From: Strigamia acuminata
Lineage: Eukaryota; Arthropoda; Chilopoda; Geophilomorpha; Linotaeniidae
Reading direction: 5' to 3'
Assembly: GCA_949358305.1 (NCBI GenBank)
Contig: OX442319.1
Coordinates: 12,772,001 to 12,836,000, forward strand
DNA: 64,000 bases
Each line of letters opens with the position of its first letter. Position 1 is the first letter of the stretch. Below are positions 10,735 through 23,700 of this stretch, in pieces. The notes under the pieces were generated by a model. That model had not been told where the DNA came from, did not search any database, and saw nothing but the letters and a program-made list of their open reading frames with translations. The translations under genes and the position numbers were made by a program.

Positions 10735-10935
10735 GAAAATTGTATTCTGTAGGTGCAAAGCTGCAATTTTTGGGTGCAAAACTGCAATTTTTGAGTGCAA
10801 AACTGCAATTTTTGAGTGCAAAACTGCAATTTTTGAGTGCAAAATTGCAATTTTTGAGTGCAAAATTGCAATTTTTGAGTGGTAAACTTGAATTTTCGAC
10901 TGAAAAACTGCTATTTTGATTGCTAAATCGCACTT
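10735..10935. repeat. 21-bp tandem repeat, about 7 copies
   Basis: The unit is GTGCAAAACTGCAATTTTTGA, diverging at both ends. Since 21 is a multiple of 3 and the unit lacks stops in several frames, it creates false ORFs on both strands. Confidence 0.9.
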
Positions 10936-11119
10936 TTATGTGCAGAAATTTGATTACAAGATGCAAAATTGCATTCTAAGTAAAAAGTTGCATCTTTTAA
11001 ATGCAAAGTAGATTATGTTGTAATAACGAATTATAGAGCAATGTTTAGCGAGTCAAATTTTACTTTTTGAGGGAGAAATTCTACATTCTCGATGCAAAAT
11101 TAGATTTTCTGAATGCAAA

Positions 11120-11300
11120 TTTTAAATTTTTGATTGCAAAATTTGCACTTTTGAGTCTAAAATTGCACTTTTGAGTCTGAAATTGCACTTTTGAGTCTAA
11201 AATTGCACTTTTGAGTCTAAAATTGCACTTTTGCGTGCAAAACAACCCTTTTGATTGCGAAATCACGCTTTAGCGCGCAAAATCGCACTTTAATGCACGA
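11120..11300. repeat. 20-bp tandem repeat
   Basis: The unit AAAATTGCACTTTTGAGTCT repeats about 6 times, then decays. It resembles the neighbouring 21-bp array (both contain AAAATTGCA), so the two may share an origin. Confidence 0.85.
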
Positions 11301-12399
11301 AATTCTTGTTTCAACTAACAAATTATCACACAAGAAAAATCCACACCTCTAAACGTCGCAGCTCTCTCTTTCCTATTCCAACCCCAACCCAAATAAAAAT
11401 ATTCAATCCACTCTAATGACAAATTTATAAACGCGAATACAAAAACAACCACCAAACACAAACCAAAAAAAAAAAAAAAAAGAAAAAAAAAAATGCAAAT
11501 ATCGACGACAAAATCTTTATTTATATTCCACCAAATTCCTCGAATTTTCTCCACTCGATTAACGCACAAATTCCCAACCCGAATACGACACGCGTGAATT
11601 ATGGCCATTTCCACCATTCCCCCACACGTGACAGCTGGCACAGGTTGCTTTAACTTATGATTTACTTATTCATCAACAATCCCAGTTAGTGGCTACCTGA
11701 GACGCTTATCTCTTAAGGTCACGGCCGAATTTATGGTTTCATTTTTTCGCCATCCAAAAAAAAAAATATAAAAAAAAAATATAAAAAAAAAAATTTAAAA
11801 TTTTTTTCTCTCGCCAGATTGATGGAGGGCGATGTCCTGCGACGTTCCGGGGGGGTCAAGAGCATAGCGGAACCGTGGGGACGCGGGGAAAGGGTTAAGA
11901 CGACCCAGCCCATCGTCCAATTTGAGTCTCATTCATTTTGGAGGAGTGAGGCGAAGCGCGTGTCGAAATGGCACATTTTTGCGCAAAAAGGATTGAAAAG
12001 GTGGGGTGTTTTAACTGTTTATGTTGTAGGCCACCTGGGGACGATTTATTGCATGCAAATGTTTGGCCGAGGGTGCCCCCTAGGCGCCGTGAATCGACAA
12101 TAAGTCACGGCTGTCCTCGATAAGTTTTTGACGCGCGCGCCCAGGTGATCAGACCAAGTGGGATGATGATGATGACGTCTTTTGTTTTCTCCTCTTTTCA
12201 TGTTGTCATGTCGAGGGCGCCCTCTCGCATTCCAAATTTCGCACCCTAGGAGTCTCTCTCACTAGGATGCTGACGTGGCATATCTTGCGTTTTGATACAT
12301 CATAGGCGTCGACAGTTTTTCGCGCTGTTTTCACATAGATTTCGGAGGGGTGTTTAGAATTAGAAAACGTTTTTAAGGGTTTGGTGGAATTGCATTGGA
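11301..12399. other. Gene-less stretch with a GC-richer island (11.8-12.35 kb)
   Basis: Homopurine/homopyrimidine runs at 11466-11493 and 11756-11800 flank a complex island. The island carries TTGCGCAA at 11979, CACCTG near 12032, CAGGTG near 12143 and two CTCF-like cores (12071-12088 and 12215-12227). No exon is recognisable. Confidence 0.4.
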
Positions 12400-13835
12400 A
12401 AATAGATCCAGAGTAAATCAGGAACTGAATACAAACTAAATACAAACTAAATTAGGAATTAAATACAAACTAAATTAGGAATTAAATACAAACTAAATAC
12501 AAACTAAATTAGGAAATAAATACAAACTAAATACAAACTAAATTAGAAACTAAATACAAACTAAATGCAAACTAAATACAAACTAAATGCAAACTAAATA
12601 CAAACTAAATGCAAACTAAATACCAACTAAATGCAAACTAAATCCAGAGTAAATCAGGAACTAAATCCAGAGTAAATCAGGAACTAAATCCAGAGTAAAT
12701 CAGGAACTAAATACAAACTAAATCAAATCAAAAACTAAATACAAATTTAAATCAAATCAGGAACTAAATCCAAACTAAATCTGGAACTAAATACAAATTT
12801 AAATCAAATCAGGAACTAAATACAAACTAAATCTGGAACTAAATACAAATTTAAATCAAATCAGGAACTAAATACAAACTTAAATCAAATCAGGAACTAA
12901 ATCCAGAGTAAATCTGGAACTAAATACAAACTAAATCAAATCAGGAACTAAATCCAAACTAAATCAAATCAGGAACTAAATCCAAACTAAATCAAACCAG
13001 GAACTAAATCCAAACTAAATCAAATCAGGAACTAAATCCAAACTAAATCAAATCAGGAACTAAATCCAAACTAAATCAAATCAGGAACTAAATTTAGTTT
13101 ACTCTGGATTAATCCAGAGTAAATCTGGAACTAAATCCAAACTAAATCAAATCAGGAACTAAATCCAAACTAAATCAAATCAGGAACTAAATCCAAACTA
13201 AATCAAATCAGGAACTAAATCCAAACTAAATCAAATCAGGAACTAAATCCAAACTAAATCAAATCAGGAACTAAATTTAGTTTACTCTGGATTAATCCAG
13301 AGTAAATCTAGAACTAAATCCAAACTAAATCAAATCAGGAACTAAATCCAAACTAAATCAAATCAGGAACTAAATCCAAACTAAATCAAATCAGGAACTA
13401 AATCCAAACTAAATCAAATCAAAAAATAAATCGAAACTAAATCAAATCAGGAACTAAATCCAAACTAAATCAAATCAGAAAATAAATCCAAACTAAATCA
13501 AATAAGGAACTAAATTCAAATTAAATTAAGAACTAAATCAAAACTAAATTAAAAACTACCAGTGTATTCATACAAAATTCAAACTAAATGTAATAGAAAC
13601 CAAGTGTATTCACCAAGTGTATTCACTAAATCCAAACTAAATCAAATCAAAAAATAAATCGAAACTAAATCAAATCAGGAACTAAATCCAAACTAAATCA
13701 AATCAGAAAATAAATCCAAACTAAATCAAATAAGGAACTAAATTCAAATTAAATTAAGAACTAAATCAAAACTAAATTAAAAACTACCAGTGTATTCATA
13801 CAAAATTCAAACTAAATGTAATAGAAACCAAATTC
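12400..13835. repeat. 1.4-kb minisatellite built from AAACTAAATC-type units
   Basis: Variants of GGAACTAAATCCAAACTAAATCAAATC are repeated throughout. There is higher-order structure: a 26-bp perfect palindrome (TTTACTCTGGATT and its complement) recurs at 13098 and 13281, 183 bp apart. A block beginning near 13401 is duplicated 228 bp downstream. Confidence 0.9.
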
Positions 13836-13978
13836 AGTAGCTGCATTCAAAAACTAAAATATTTTGTGTTTTACTTCAATTTTAAACAAAAATGACATCA
13901 CTTCCTGTTTAAACCCATGTTAAAACTTAAAATACACTTAAACTAAAATTGTTATTTGAATTTTTGAATGCAGCTACT
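13836..13978. mobile_element. 143-bp MITE-like inverted-repeat element
   Basis: Perfect 18-bp terminal inverted repeats, AGTAGCTGCATTCAAAAA, enclose about 107 bp of noncoding DNA at the edge of the minisatellite. The flanking octamers CCAAATTC and CTAAATTA agree at 6 of 8 positions, compatible with an old hAT-type 8-bp duplication, but the flank is itself repetitive. Confidence 0.6.
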
Positions 13979-15689
13979 CTAAATTAGGAACCAAATTCAG
14001 ATTGAAATTCAAACTAAATAGCCGACATACATTAAAATATAAACTAAATATTCTATATACACTAAAATATAAACTAAATATTCTACATACAAGAACGCTA
14101 AAATAGCATAGAAACTAAATTCACATCACAATTCACACAAAATATAGACGGAAATAAATACACTCAAATTCAGATCAAACACAGGAAAAATTCTGATTAA
14201 AAACTTAAAAAAAATTTTTAAAAAATACACACAAAACATCCGAATTCAAAATATCGCCTCTTGCGAACTTGCCCTGCTCCGAATGAAGTTTTCACGCACA
14301 ATCACCCCAAATAACAAACGTGCACAACCAAAAAATTCGACAACAATCCAAAAATCCAAAACCCAAAAAAATCCTCGCAACCATTGAAATAATTAATTTT
14401 TGAACTTTAAAGAATAACAACTCTCCACCTAGCGCCAAAAAATTAAAACCACAAAATCTCGACCAAAAAACAATTTATTTCCACCGATATTTTTCTGCTT
14501 TACAACCCAAAAACTAAGTTATCGATTGAACCTTTTAACCCTTTGCTTCCTTGAGTTCGGGATGCCCCCTAGGGTGCGCGCCAGTCTGGTTCTTATCAGG
14601 TGCAATGATCTCACACGGGCGATTAATTGCTCTGGTGGACAGAGGTGGCATAAGTCACCAGTAAGCAGCGCATCTGTTGCGGGTGCAAAGTTTCTATCCG
14701 CCATTTTGAAATTTTTATTCACAATTTTTTAAATTAAATTTAAAATTTTTTTTTTACTTTTTTTTAAAGAAATGAACAATGGCGAGGGGTGGGTCATGTT
14801 TGATTTAATTATTTATTTATTTAATTTTTTTTTCTGGATTTCTTCTATTTGTTGTTTTGAACAAGTGGTGCGAGGTTGAGGAGCGAGGGGCGTCCATTAG
14901 TGCACACCTTGTTTTTCTGTGGGAATGAGGGTTATTCGAAGGGTCAAGGTTGGGGGTAAGTGAAATTTTTGCTTTTGACTCTACGTCCCCCCAGTTTCGT
15001 GATCTTTTCATTATATTTTTTTCTTCTTGTTGTTGTAATCTTGTTACGCGGGTAAATTACATCATAATTCAGCTTTTCCTGTCCCACTTCTCTTTTGCTC
15101 GGGAATGTAAATGCAGCTGCGGTAACAACGTCTCGGACTCTTGTCAATTTATTGGCTCGTTTTCAGTGGATGTGTTTAGATGTTGCAAATTTAAATTTTT
15201 TAAATTTTTAATTATATAACATCAACAAATAAATGATTTTATTTATGGCTTGTCCGATATCGAATACCAAAATACAGAAATTTAAGGAAAAGTTTAGCCA
15301 GGTGGCGCCCCCTATATTGAGTAAAAACCTGGCATAACCAGTCTAATTTTTACTGACCACAGGTCAACACGTGTTTCGTAACGATCGCCAAAAAACTGAG
15401 GTTTTTTTTCTTTCTTTTGCGGATTTTCCGATCGTTATTCGTCGATTTTTATTCTGTTCCTGATGTCGCAAGCTTCCATTTCGTTAATCGCTAAAAATAG
15501 CAAGTGATGTGTTTTGTACTTTGATGGTTCGATGGAATTTGGATGCAATTGGATTGTAGTCAGACACGAGGCAGTTGTTGTAGGAAATTTTGCATGAATG
15601 AATGTTAATTCGAGTGCGAGACACTCCAGCAAGGGTAAAAGTATTTTACCACAACGTCTTTGGCGACACGTGGTAAATCGATTTCAACA
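13979..15689. other. Gene-less stretch
   Basis: AT-rich DNA with complex islands at 14.52-14.71 and 14.85-15.13 kb. CTCF-like cores occur at 14561-14576 and 15304-15315, CAGGTG at about 15298, and a Pho/YY1-like GCCATTTTG at about 14700. No coding exon can be supported. Confidence 0.4.
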
Positions 15690-16159
15690 TGACCGGCTCT
15701 GACAGAGGCCTCCAACAGCTCAAAACTGCATTTCTACGCAAGGGTTCCTTCTTCCTATGAGTCAGTTTGTAAGTCAAACTCGAATCTCGAAACAAGCTCA
15801 GTTGGTTGCTTCGGAATCTCAACCTGTGCAATGGTCGGTCTCTCATTCCAAAAGCTCTCGTCCTAACTATTGAAACAGATGCATTCCTTACTGGATGGGG
15901 CGCTGTTGCAAATCCCACCAGTATAGGGGCCTTTGGTCCGGTATCTATCTTCATAAACGCAAATATTTTAGAATTAGTTGCAGCCTTTTACGGCCTAAAA
16001 GCTTTTGCCCAAGAAATTTCAAACTATCAAAATCAGAATTGATAATACCTCGGCCATCGCCGCCATTAACAACTTAGGAAGCCAATCACAGCTCATTTGC
16101 AGCAAACCCCGGATGCAACGTATCCGCGGCGTATCCGTAAGTGTGAACCAGGCTTAAGA
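15690..16159 (+). pseudogene. DIRS-type retrotransposon relic: RNase H region
   Basis: Broken frames on the + strand read RGLQQLKTAFLRKG, then LSWLLRNLNLCNGRSLI, then LTIETDAFLTGWGAV, then NILELVAAFYGLKAF. After a frameshift they continue RIDNTSAIAAINNLGS. This order (end of RT, TDA-x-GWGA RNase H motif, LEL-xA-x-GLKAF, DNT-AI-N) is typical of DIRS-group retrotransposons. Frameshifts and the MITE directly downstream show it is dead. Confidence 0.75.
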
Positions 16160-16303
16160 CAGGGGTCGGCAACCTGTGGCTCTTTCGATGTCAAGATCAA
16201 TACCATAATATTGTAACAAAAATGTTAGTGGCTCTTTAATAACTGGAAAATTTTGTAAATTGTAACTTTTGGCTCTTCCGTCTCAAAAGGTTGCCGACCC
16301 CTG
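16160..16303. mobile_element. 144-bp hAT-type MITE nested in the DIRS relic
   Basis: Perfect 15-bp terminal inverted repeats CAGGGGTCGGCAACC / GGTTGCCGACCCCTG carry the CAGGG...CCCTG ends typical of hAT elements. The flanking octamers GCTTAAGA and CCCTAAGA match at 6 of 8 positions, as expected for an aged 8-bp target duplication. There is no transposase. Confidence 0.85.
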
Positions 16304-17080
16304 CCCTAAGAGAATCGCACCTGCTAGTCCTGAACAAATCCGTCCAACTATGGTAGCCTCTTTGAGGCTGTCCTCGCCGAATTTCAAGACGGAGGACTTT
16401 CAACAGAAACTGTCAGATTATTGGGGAATTCCTGGAAACAATTTTCTAACAAAACTTTCGAGTCTGCATGGCAACGATGGCGTTCTTGGGCACAGTAGCA
16501 AGATCTGAATCTTTTTTGTCCATCTCCTACAAATTTCTTGGCCGTCTTAAACTCTTGCAGTTTATCTTATAATTCTATTTGCTGCCATCGTTCTTCTGTT
16601 TCTCAGACTATCTGCCTAAACGGATCCAAACCTTTAGGTTCTCATCCTCTCATTCGAAGAGTAATGAAATCTGTCCTCCTAAATACTGTAATCCCCTCAT
16701 AACAAAATACTCTCATATTTGGCACGTAGGCCCTGTTCTGCTTTATCTCAAGGGAATTTCATTGTCCCTTCCTTCACCCAAATTATTAGTTAATCTTAAA
16801 ACTGTGGGAATTCTAATTTTATGTTTAGCAGGAGATCAGTTGATATATGGTTCCTATCTTCTGAAATTGTCTTTTCCGACTCCTCCTGTATTATTAAAAC
16901 GATTTTATCCAACTGAGGAATCGATACTTCTGTTTTTAAAGCCCATTCTACTAGGGCTGCAGCAACTTCTTTTGCTTTTGCAAGAGGAGTTGGTCTTTCG
17001 CACATTTTGAAATTAGCAGATTGGTCATCTGCCAGTGTTTTTCCAACGATGAAATAAATCAACAGATGGAATATCAAATG
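16304..17080 (+). pseudogene. DIRS-type retrotransposon relic: tyrosine recombinase region
   Basis: Scattered frames give KTFESAWQRWRSWAQ, GSHPLIRRVMKSV, IWHVGPVLLYLKGIS and finally AHSTRAAATSFAFARGVGLS followed by HILKLADWSSASVF. The last block is the C-terminal HxxR segment of a DIRS-type tyrosine recombinase. The final catalytic Tyr region is lost, and many stops and frameshifts are present. Together with the RNase H remains upstream it makes one element of about 1.4 kb of surviving sequence. Confidence 0.75.
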
Positions 17081-17110
17081 ATTTCACTAACACTATTTTG
17101 AGTGACTACG

Positions 17111-17560
17111 AAATGCCATAAATAACATCATTTATTTGTTAATGTTATATAATTATAAAATTTGCTAAGGCATGAAGCAAATTACTATACTTTTGATGCA
17201 ACAACTTTATAAGCAGCTTTTACTACAACTGCTTTAAAATCAATTTTTGATGCATTTATTGCTTTATAAACAGCTTTTGCTGTTTAGACAAAAGCATTTT
17301 TAGACAAAAGCATTTGCTGCTTACAAGAGTTGCATTTGTTGCGTTTGCTGCTTATTCAACAACTTTTGCTGCCTTTGCTGCCTTTGGTGGCTTTAACTAG
17401 ATACCAATACTGATGTACTAGTAGTGGAAAATTGCTTTTAAAACTAATGGGTCAATTTTGCTCTGTAAAAAATTACTTTTGTCATTTATGTGCTTTAAAA
17501 GGAGCTTTTGCTGCTTTAAAAACGACTTTTTGCAGTTTTGCTGTTTGATTTCCACTAAAT
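17111..17560. repeat. Cryptic GCTTTTGCTGC-type repeats
   Basis: Loose repeats of GCTTTTGCTGCTTTAAAAA and GCATTTGCTGCTT without a fixed period. Confidence 0.65.
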
Positions 17561-19439
17561 TAAAATGGTGGGCATGAAATAAAGAAATCACGCCTGTTAC
17601 ATTTTTTGACAGTTCCTAGCAATCAAATGTTTTTTACCACCTCATTTTAAAACTCATTAAAAAGAAACATTTAATTCTTGCATTTTTTTTACTTATTTTT
17701 CTTATTAAAATGAGACTTGCCATGCTGATTTCAAAGCCGCAACCTCGACTTGTGGCTTTGATTTGCAAGTTTCAACAAAATTTAAAAACTTTAAAAAAAA
17801 AATTTAGAAATGTAATCCAGTGTGTGAATTAATTTCCTAGAATAACCCAACTGCAAAAAAATGTACAAATGGTTCCAATTGAATTAATTAACTACTTAAA
17901 ATGTTAAATAACTGTTTAGTAAAACAAATAAAAACTAAATTTACGATTTAATAATTTATCTCTACATGGGAATAAAAACGCAACAAAACAAATGAATAAA
18001 CTAATCAAAATTAATTGAAAAACTAAATTAAAAAACTAAATTAAGTTAAATTAATTTTCTCTCCAAAATTTGTATTATTTACGCAAAAAAATTTTTTAAA
18101 AAAAAATAAATTTTAAAAAAAAAGTTAAACTTAAAGTCGTGCAGTTTTCTAGGATGCAAATGTCTCTTTTTTTTTCTTCTTGTGTATTTAACTTCAGAGC
18201 ATCCGGATATTTCTCCCCTCTCAAACATGAGAAAAATAACAAAAATTGTTCTCATTTTTCATTTTAAAAAAAAATTTTAAAAAAAATTGCACAATATTCA
18301 TTTTTAAAGTCTTTTATTTAACTTGACATGATAGTCCGGCTTTTTCAACTTCAAGTGCACAGTAGCGCCACCACTTAACAATCTTAAACAAAATGGATGC
18401 CAGATTGTCAGCGTCAACTCTAAATACTCTTTGTTTTTCATTATAAAATGGTTAAATAATTCTGAAAACAAACTAATCATGTTAAAAATAAAATCCCCTA
18501 TCTGCTCATATAATTTTTTTTTGCATTTTATTGGGAAAAATTCACTGTGACTCTTATTTTATTAGAATTTAAATGTGGATTAAAAAATTGTAATGAATCG
18601 CGTTTCCAATGATTTAAAATGGACGCGTTTGAAAGACGCCGCGATACAGTATTCTCAGGGAACCTGGACCGTGACAAAATATTTTTCCAAAACCTTAAAA
18701 ATTTGAAAAATTAAAAAAAAAATTTCTAAAATTCTTAAAAATTATAAAAATTAAAAAAAAATTTCTAAAACCCTTAAAAATTGTAAAAATAAAAAATAAA
18801 ATAATTTTCTAAAAACCCTCAAAAATTTTAAAAGTAAAAACTCACACCTGTTTACTGCTAATTGAACGTATCAAATTGTGCAGTCGTTAGAAATGAAATA
18901 GATTAATTTTTCATGACATCATGCCGGATGATTACGGGGAAGGTTTTCCTACTTGACCAGGTGCAATTATTATTACCTGCACTCAGATGCCTTTTCGAAT
19001 GAAGCATCTGCTTTGATTCTTTTTTTCTTTTCTTTTTGTAACGTCTTTTTTTTTCTATTTTTTTTCGGTGAGACTGAGCAACCAGATTGTTAATTGGTTG
19101 GCGGCTCCCACTAAACAATGTTTCCGCGCTTTTTATTTAGAGCAGATCAAGTCCGGGTTGGGGAGGGTTAATAAAAAATAGTAGGAGGTTAGAAAAAGTC
19201 ATTAAAAGTGATGAAATTGATGCTAATGGGAGTTTCTTGTTGTTAATTTGTTTGTTTGTCATTTTTATTTTTTTTTTGGATTTATTTTATTTTATTTTTT
19301 TTGGTTTTTTTTGGATGTTTTAACGATTTAATTTTTTTTGTTATAGTTTATAATGTTTTATAATTTATTATTAAATGGGTTACATTTAATTACCGAAGGG
19401 ATGCAGTTGGTTTGAAAAATCAACTTTTTTGCAGCAAAA
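17561..19439. other. AT-rich gene-less stretch
   Basis: Mostly A/T-biased low-complexity DNA with poly-A/T runs. CACCTG is at about 18847 and CAGGTG at about 18958. No gene, RNA or mobile element is recognised. Confidence 0.5.
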
Positions 19440-20110
19440 ACATCAATATTTTTAAGTTTTAACTGGGCTATCTAAATCAACATTTCTAACTGTTTTGTGT
19501 TAAAAATCAACATTTCTAACTGTTCTAAATCAATAATCAACATTTCTTACGGTTTTGAATGCCAAAAATCAACATTTCTAACTGTTCTGAATCAATAATC
19601 AACATTTCTAACTGTTCTGAATCAATAATCAACATTTCTAACTGTTCTGAATCAATAATCAACATTTCTAACTGTTCTGAATCGATAATCAACATTTCTA
19701 ACTGTTCTGAATCAATAATCAACATTTCTAACTGTTCTGAATCAATAATCAACATTTCCAACGGTTTTCAGTGCCAAAAATCAACATTTCGAACTGTTCT
19801 GAATGAAAAATCAAGTTTTTAACTGTTTTGAGTGCCAAAAATCAACATTTCTAACTGTTATGAATGAAAAATCAACATTTCTAACTGTTATGAATGAAAA
19901 ATCAACATTTCTAACCGTTTGAGTGCCAAAAATAAACTTTTCTAAACATCCTGAGTAAAAAAAAATCAACATTTCTAAATTTTCTGAGCTAAAAAATCAA
20001 CATTTCTAAATTTTCTGAGCTAAAAAAATCAACATTTCTAAATTTTCTGAGCTAAAAAATCAACATTTCTAAATTTTCTGAGCTAAAAAATCAACATTTC
20101 TAAATTTTCT
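19440..20110. repeat. 30-bp tandem repeat array
   Basis: AATCAACATTTCTAACTGTTCTGAATCAAT is repeated head to tail about 7 times at 19560-19760. More diverged variants, ending in AAATTTTCTGAGCTAAAAAA copies, lie on both sides. The unit lacks stops in two frames and so makes false ORFs of decapeptide repeats. Confidence 0.92.
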
Positions 20111-21159
20111 GACCGAAACATCCAAAAAACAGTTTTCCTCAAAAAAAAGTTTTCCAAAAAAAAGAAAGAAAAAAACTGCACCAGACTCAAAACAACATTT
20201 TTCTGAATGAAGTGTCCAATTTTAATGAACTAACCTCGAAATCTAGCTCACCTCCTCCCCCAATCCCAATCCAACTAGTTTCTCCAACTCTAATTCCTCC
20301 CCATAAACCACATCTCCACCACTCACTTCCACCCGCCGTCTCATCTCTTTACCATTTTAATCTCTATATAAACCTGTCATCCACCATCCCTGCTCCAAAT
20401 CCAACTCCTCTCCATCACCCACAACCTCAACACATAAAACACAACCAAATCAACGCACCTCCGACCGCCCGCCAATTCCCAACTCCCAAAAAACAAAAAA
20501 ACAAAATCACAAAACCCAAAAACGACAAAAACAAAAATCCCACGTGACTCTCATTATTTGTCTCATCCACCCAAGAGCAACGACCCCGCGAGGAGACAAT
20601 TGCGGCGAGAGAGGACGTCGAGGGGGAATAACTCGAGCGTGGGGTAACAAAGGGTGTGTCGTAGGGTCCACCAACTGACCTCCTTTTCCCCTCCACCAAA
20701 CACCACTCGACGCACACTGGAATCTGCACTCGATCCAGGTCAAAGGTCGTTTTTATGGAGGCCTCCTTCAGTCTTCCTTCAGTCCTTCACCATCCCTCTT
20801 GTGATTGCCAGTCCCATCGACATCGACGACCCCCAATGTCAATTTCGCTCCCTCTCTCGTTGCGTTCCTCACCTGCTCCAGTTGAGGTCCTCGCTAACTT
20901 TTCCTCGCTCCTCTCCTCGACCTGATTGCAGATTATTGGCACGGAATGTCGTTTTGATCTGAACGAGGGCCGCGAATGTGCCCTCCGACCTGCTCACTCC
21001 CCCATCTTGTCGTGCAGCAACGTGATTAATGAGCTCATCGTTGAAGGGCCCCGCGTGCTCAGCAGGTGTCACGAGATGCCGCCCTGCAACAAATTTCATC
21101 TCGTTTCAACATTTTTTTGTTTTATTGCTTTTTTGGTGGGAAGTGGTGGGGAGGGAAGG
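20111..21159. other. Gene-less stretch with complex island (20.55-21.1 kb)
   Basis: C-rich low-complexity DNA (20.21-20.53 kb) precedes a CpG-richer island with CACCTG at about 20870 and CAGGTG at about 21063. No exon or domain is recognised. Confidence 0.4.
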
Positions 21160-21920
21160 GGGGGGGGAATCCGTGGAATATTCGGAAATATAAAATATTT
21201 TTTTTTTAGGGAGATTTTTTATGTTGGGGCCCCGGAATAATTTTTTTTTTTGGAAGAGATTTTTTGGGGAAAAAATATTTGGGAGTTTCTGAGATTATTT
21301 TTTTGTTGTGGAATGAGGGTAAGGGCACCACGGGGGCCCCAGAATGCGAAAAAATAAAAACGGTCGGGATGGGATTTTTATTTGTAAATTGTGTAAAAGA
21401 ATTTTTATTTTTGGAGGAAATTTTTCGTACGAGGCCCCAAAAATTTCTTTTTTTGAATGACATGCAGTGAAGGGCCCCAAGTCGCGGCGATGGCCCCAGA
21501 ATACTAAAAAAGAAAAAATATGTATAATAACATTTTAAAAAAATATTTTGGGCCCCAAAAATTACTTTTGTCTTATGAAAAGCTGCAGAAGAGCCCCACG
21601 GGGCCCCCAAAACACCAAAACAAATTTTAAAAATTAAATTTTCCAAAAAAAAAAAAAGAAAATTTAGAAAAAATTTTTCCCAAAGATTAAATTTTAGTTG
21701 TGAAATGCGAGAGAAAGGCCCCATGTCGCATCGGGGGCCCCAAAACACCAAAAAAATAATCTATCTTTTCTTAAATTCTCAAAAAAAAAATTCTGCCCCA
21801 AAATTTTTTCGTTACAAAATACTAAAAAAAGGGCCCCACGGGCCCCCCATAAAATTTTTCCAAAATAAATTAAATAAAAAAAAAATTTTCCCAGACAAAC
21901 TTTTTTCTCCGGGACCCCGT
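21160..21920. repeat. GGGGCCCC-punctuated repeats (locus 1)
   Basis: Palindromic GGGGCCCC / GGGCCCC blocks recur every 50-130 bp (for example near 21226, 21328, 21432, 21550, 21597, 21715 and 21833). They are separated by poly-A/T-rich filler with AAAACACCAAAA. The same kind of sequence recurs at 31.77-32.55 kb. Confidence 0.8.
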
Positions 21921-22779
21921 ACACTCGTTTTCTGCGCCTGCACGCATGCGCGAGAGAGATTCATTAATTCCTATTGCTTATTTTATTTCATTTCATTTTA
22001 TCGAGGGCTCGATGAATATTCCGTGCAGGTGTGGCCACAAGCGTTCGTCTGTCTCATTGTGTGGTGATGAGTGTGGTCCAGTTGTTCCCCCGCATCACTT
22101 TGTGTGTATATGTGGAGTATATACGCGACGTGTTCCATTGAATGCTAATTTCAGAGCCTCACCTCCTGAATCTACGACCATTGTTTCCTGTAGGGGGGTG
22201 CTCGCAGGGGTGTCGTGACGCTCTCACCTCCGACCTTTTTGCCTTGAATTCTGGCCCACTTCAGCCCGAGGCGTGCAGGTGGAGTTTGGAGCAGGCTAGG
22301 GGGTGGGGTGGGGCGGGGGAGGGGTCGCGGGGGTGGATAAATGGATGTTAAAAGTACAAGTAAAGAAATTGTATCGTGTTGAGTCATGGATGACATGCCA
22401 GTTGAAGTTTAATGGCTTTTCTAACTGTTTGCGAGGAAATTTGTTGGCAATTGTTTGTGCGGGGAGGAAAGAAGGAAGTCAGTCGCTTCTTGTGCATTAT
22501 TGCATTGGTTGATCAATGAATGGATTGGATGTGACAATGGGAGAAATTAGAATGAGAAGTCAATGGAACGGAGGTGTGAATTAAGTGTGTAGTGGGCAAA
22601 GGAATGTAAGTGCTGTGCTTGACAATAATGTTGGGAGATCAAGTTGGATGGGATTTTTGTAAATAAAAATGTTATTGTTGTTTTTGGGATTTTTTTTTAA
22701 TTTTTTTTTTTGGGAGATGTGATAATATTGTTTTGTATTGTTGTTTCAAAGTCGGAGTGGAGGAATAATAATAGTGTGA
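21921..22779. other. Complex gene-less island
   Basis: Unique, moderately GC-rich DNA (21.93-22.6 kb) with CAGGTG at about 22025 and 22277, then AT-rich DNA. No coding exon is supported. Confidence 0.4.
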
Positions 22780-23700
22780 AACAAGACACTTTGGAATAAC
22801 AATGATTGGCAACAACAAATGTGAAACAACAATGATTGGCAACGACAAAGTGGAACATGAATGATTGGCAACGACAAAGGTGAAACAACAATGATTGGCA
22901 ATGACAAAAGTTAAACAATGATTTCAAACAACAATGTAAAAGTAAGTTTTGTAAACGTTTTGTAAAAGTAAATTTTGTAAAAGTTTAGTAAAAGTAAAGT
23001 TTGTAAAAGTTTTGTAAAAGTAAATTTTGTAAAAGTTTTGTAAAAGTTTTGTAAAAGTAAATTTTGTAAAAGTTTTGTAAAAGTAAATTTTGTAAAAGTT
23101 TTATAAAAGTAAATTTTGTAAAAGTTTTGTAAAAGTAAATTTTGTAAAAGTTTTGTAAAAGTAAATTTTGTAAAAGTTTATTTTGTAAAAGTTTAGTAAA
23201 AGTAAATTTTGTAAAAGTTTTGTTAAATTAAGTTTTAAAACAATGCAAAATTAAAATTTTTAAGTTTGCATTGTTGGTTCAAAATTTTTGGCTTTACGTC
23301 GATGTTTCAAAATTTAGTTCACAAAATTTACTTTTACATTGTTTCAAAATTTTGTTTACAAAATTTAATTTTACAAACCTTACTTTTACATTGTTGTTTC
23401 AAAATTTGCTTTTTCATTCTTTTAAAATTTAATTTTTTAAACAATTAAAAACAAAATTTTGAAACAACAATGCAAACCAATAATAGTAAAACTAAATTTC
23501 ATAAACTAAATTTTGAACCAACAATGTAAAACCAAAAATTTTAAACCAACAATCTAAAACCAAAAATTTTAAACCAACAATGAAAAACCAAAAATTTTAA
23601 ACAAACAATGTAAAACCAAAAATTTTAAACCAACAATGTAAAACCAAAAATTTTAAACCAACAACACAAAACCAAAAATTTTAAAAAAAAACAAAAATTA
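22780..23700. repeat. Three adjacent local arrays
   Basis: In order: GAAACAACAATGATTGGCAACGACAAA (22.79-22.92 kb), GTAAAAGTAAATTTTGTAAAAGTTTT (22.94-23.22 kb), and AACCAACAATGTAAAACCAAAAATTTTA (23.51-23.69 kb). An AT-rich stretch containing inverse-sense ACAAAATTTACTTTTAC copies lies between the last two. Confidence 0.85.
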
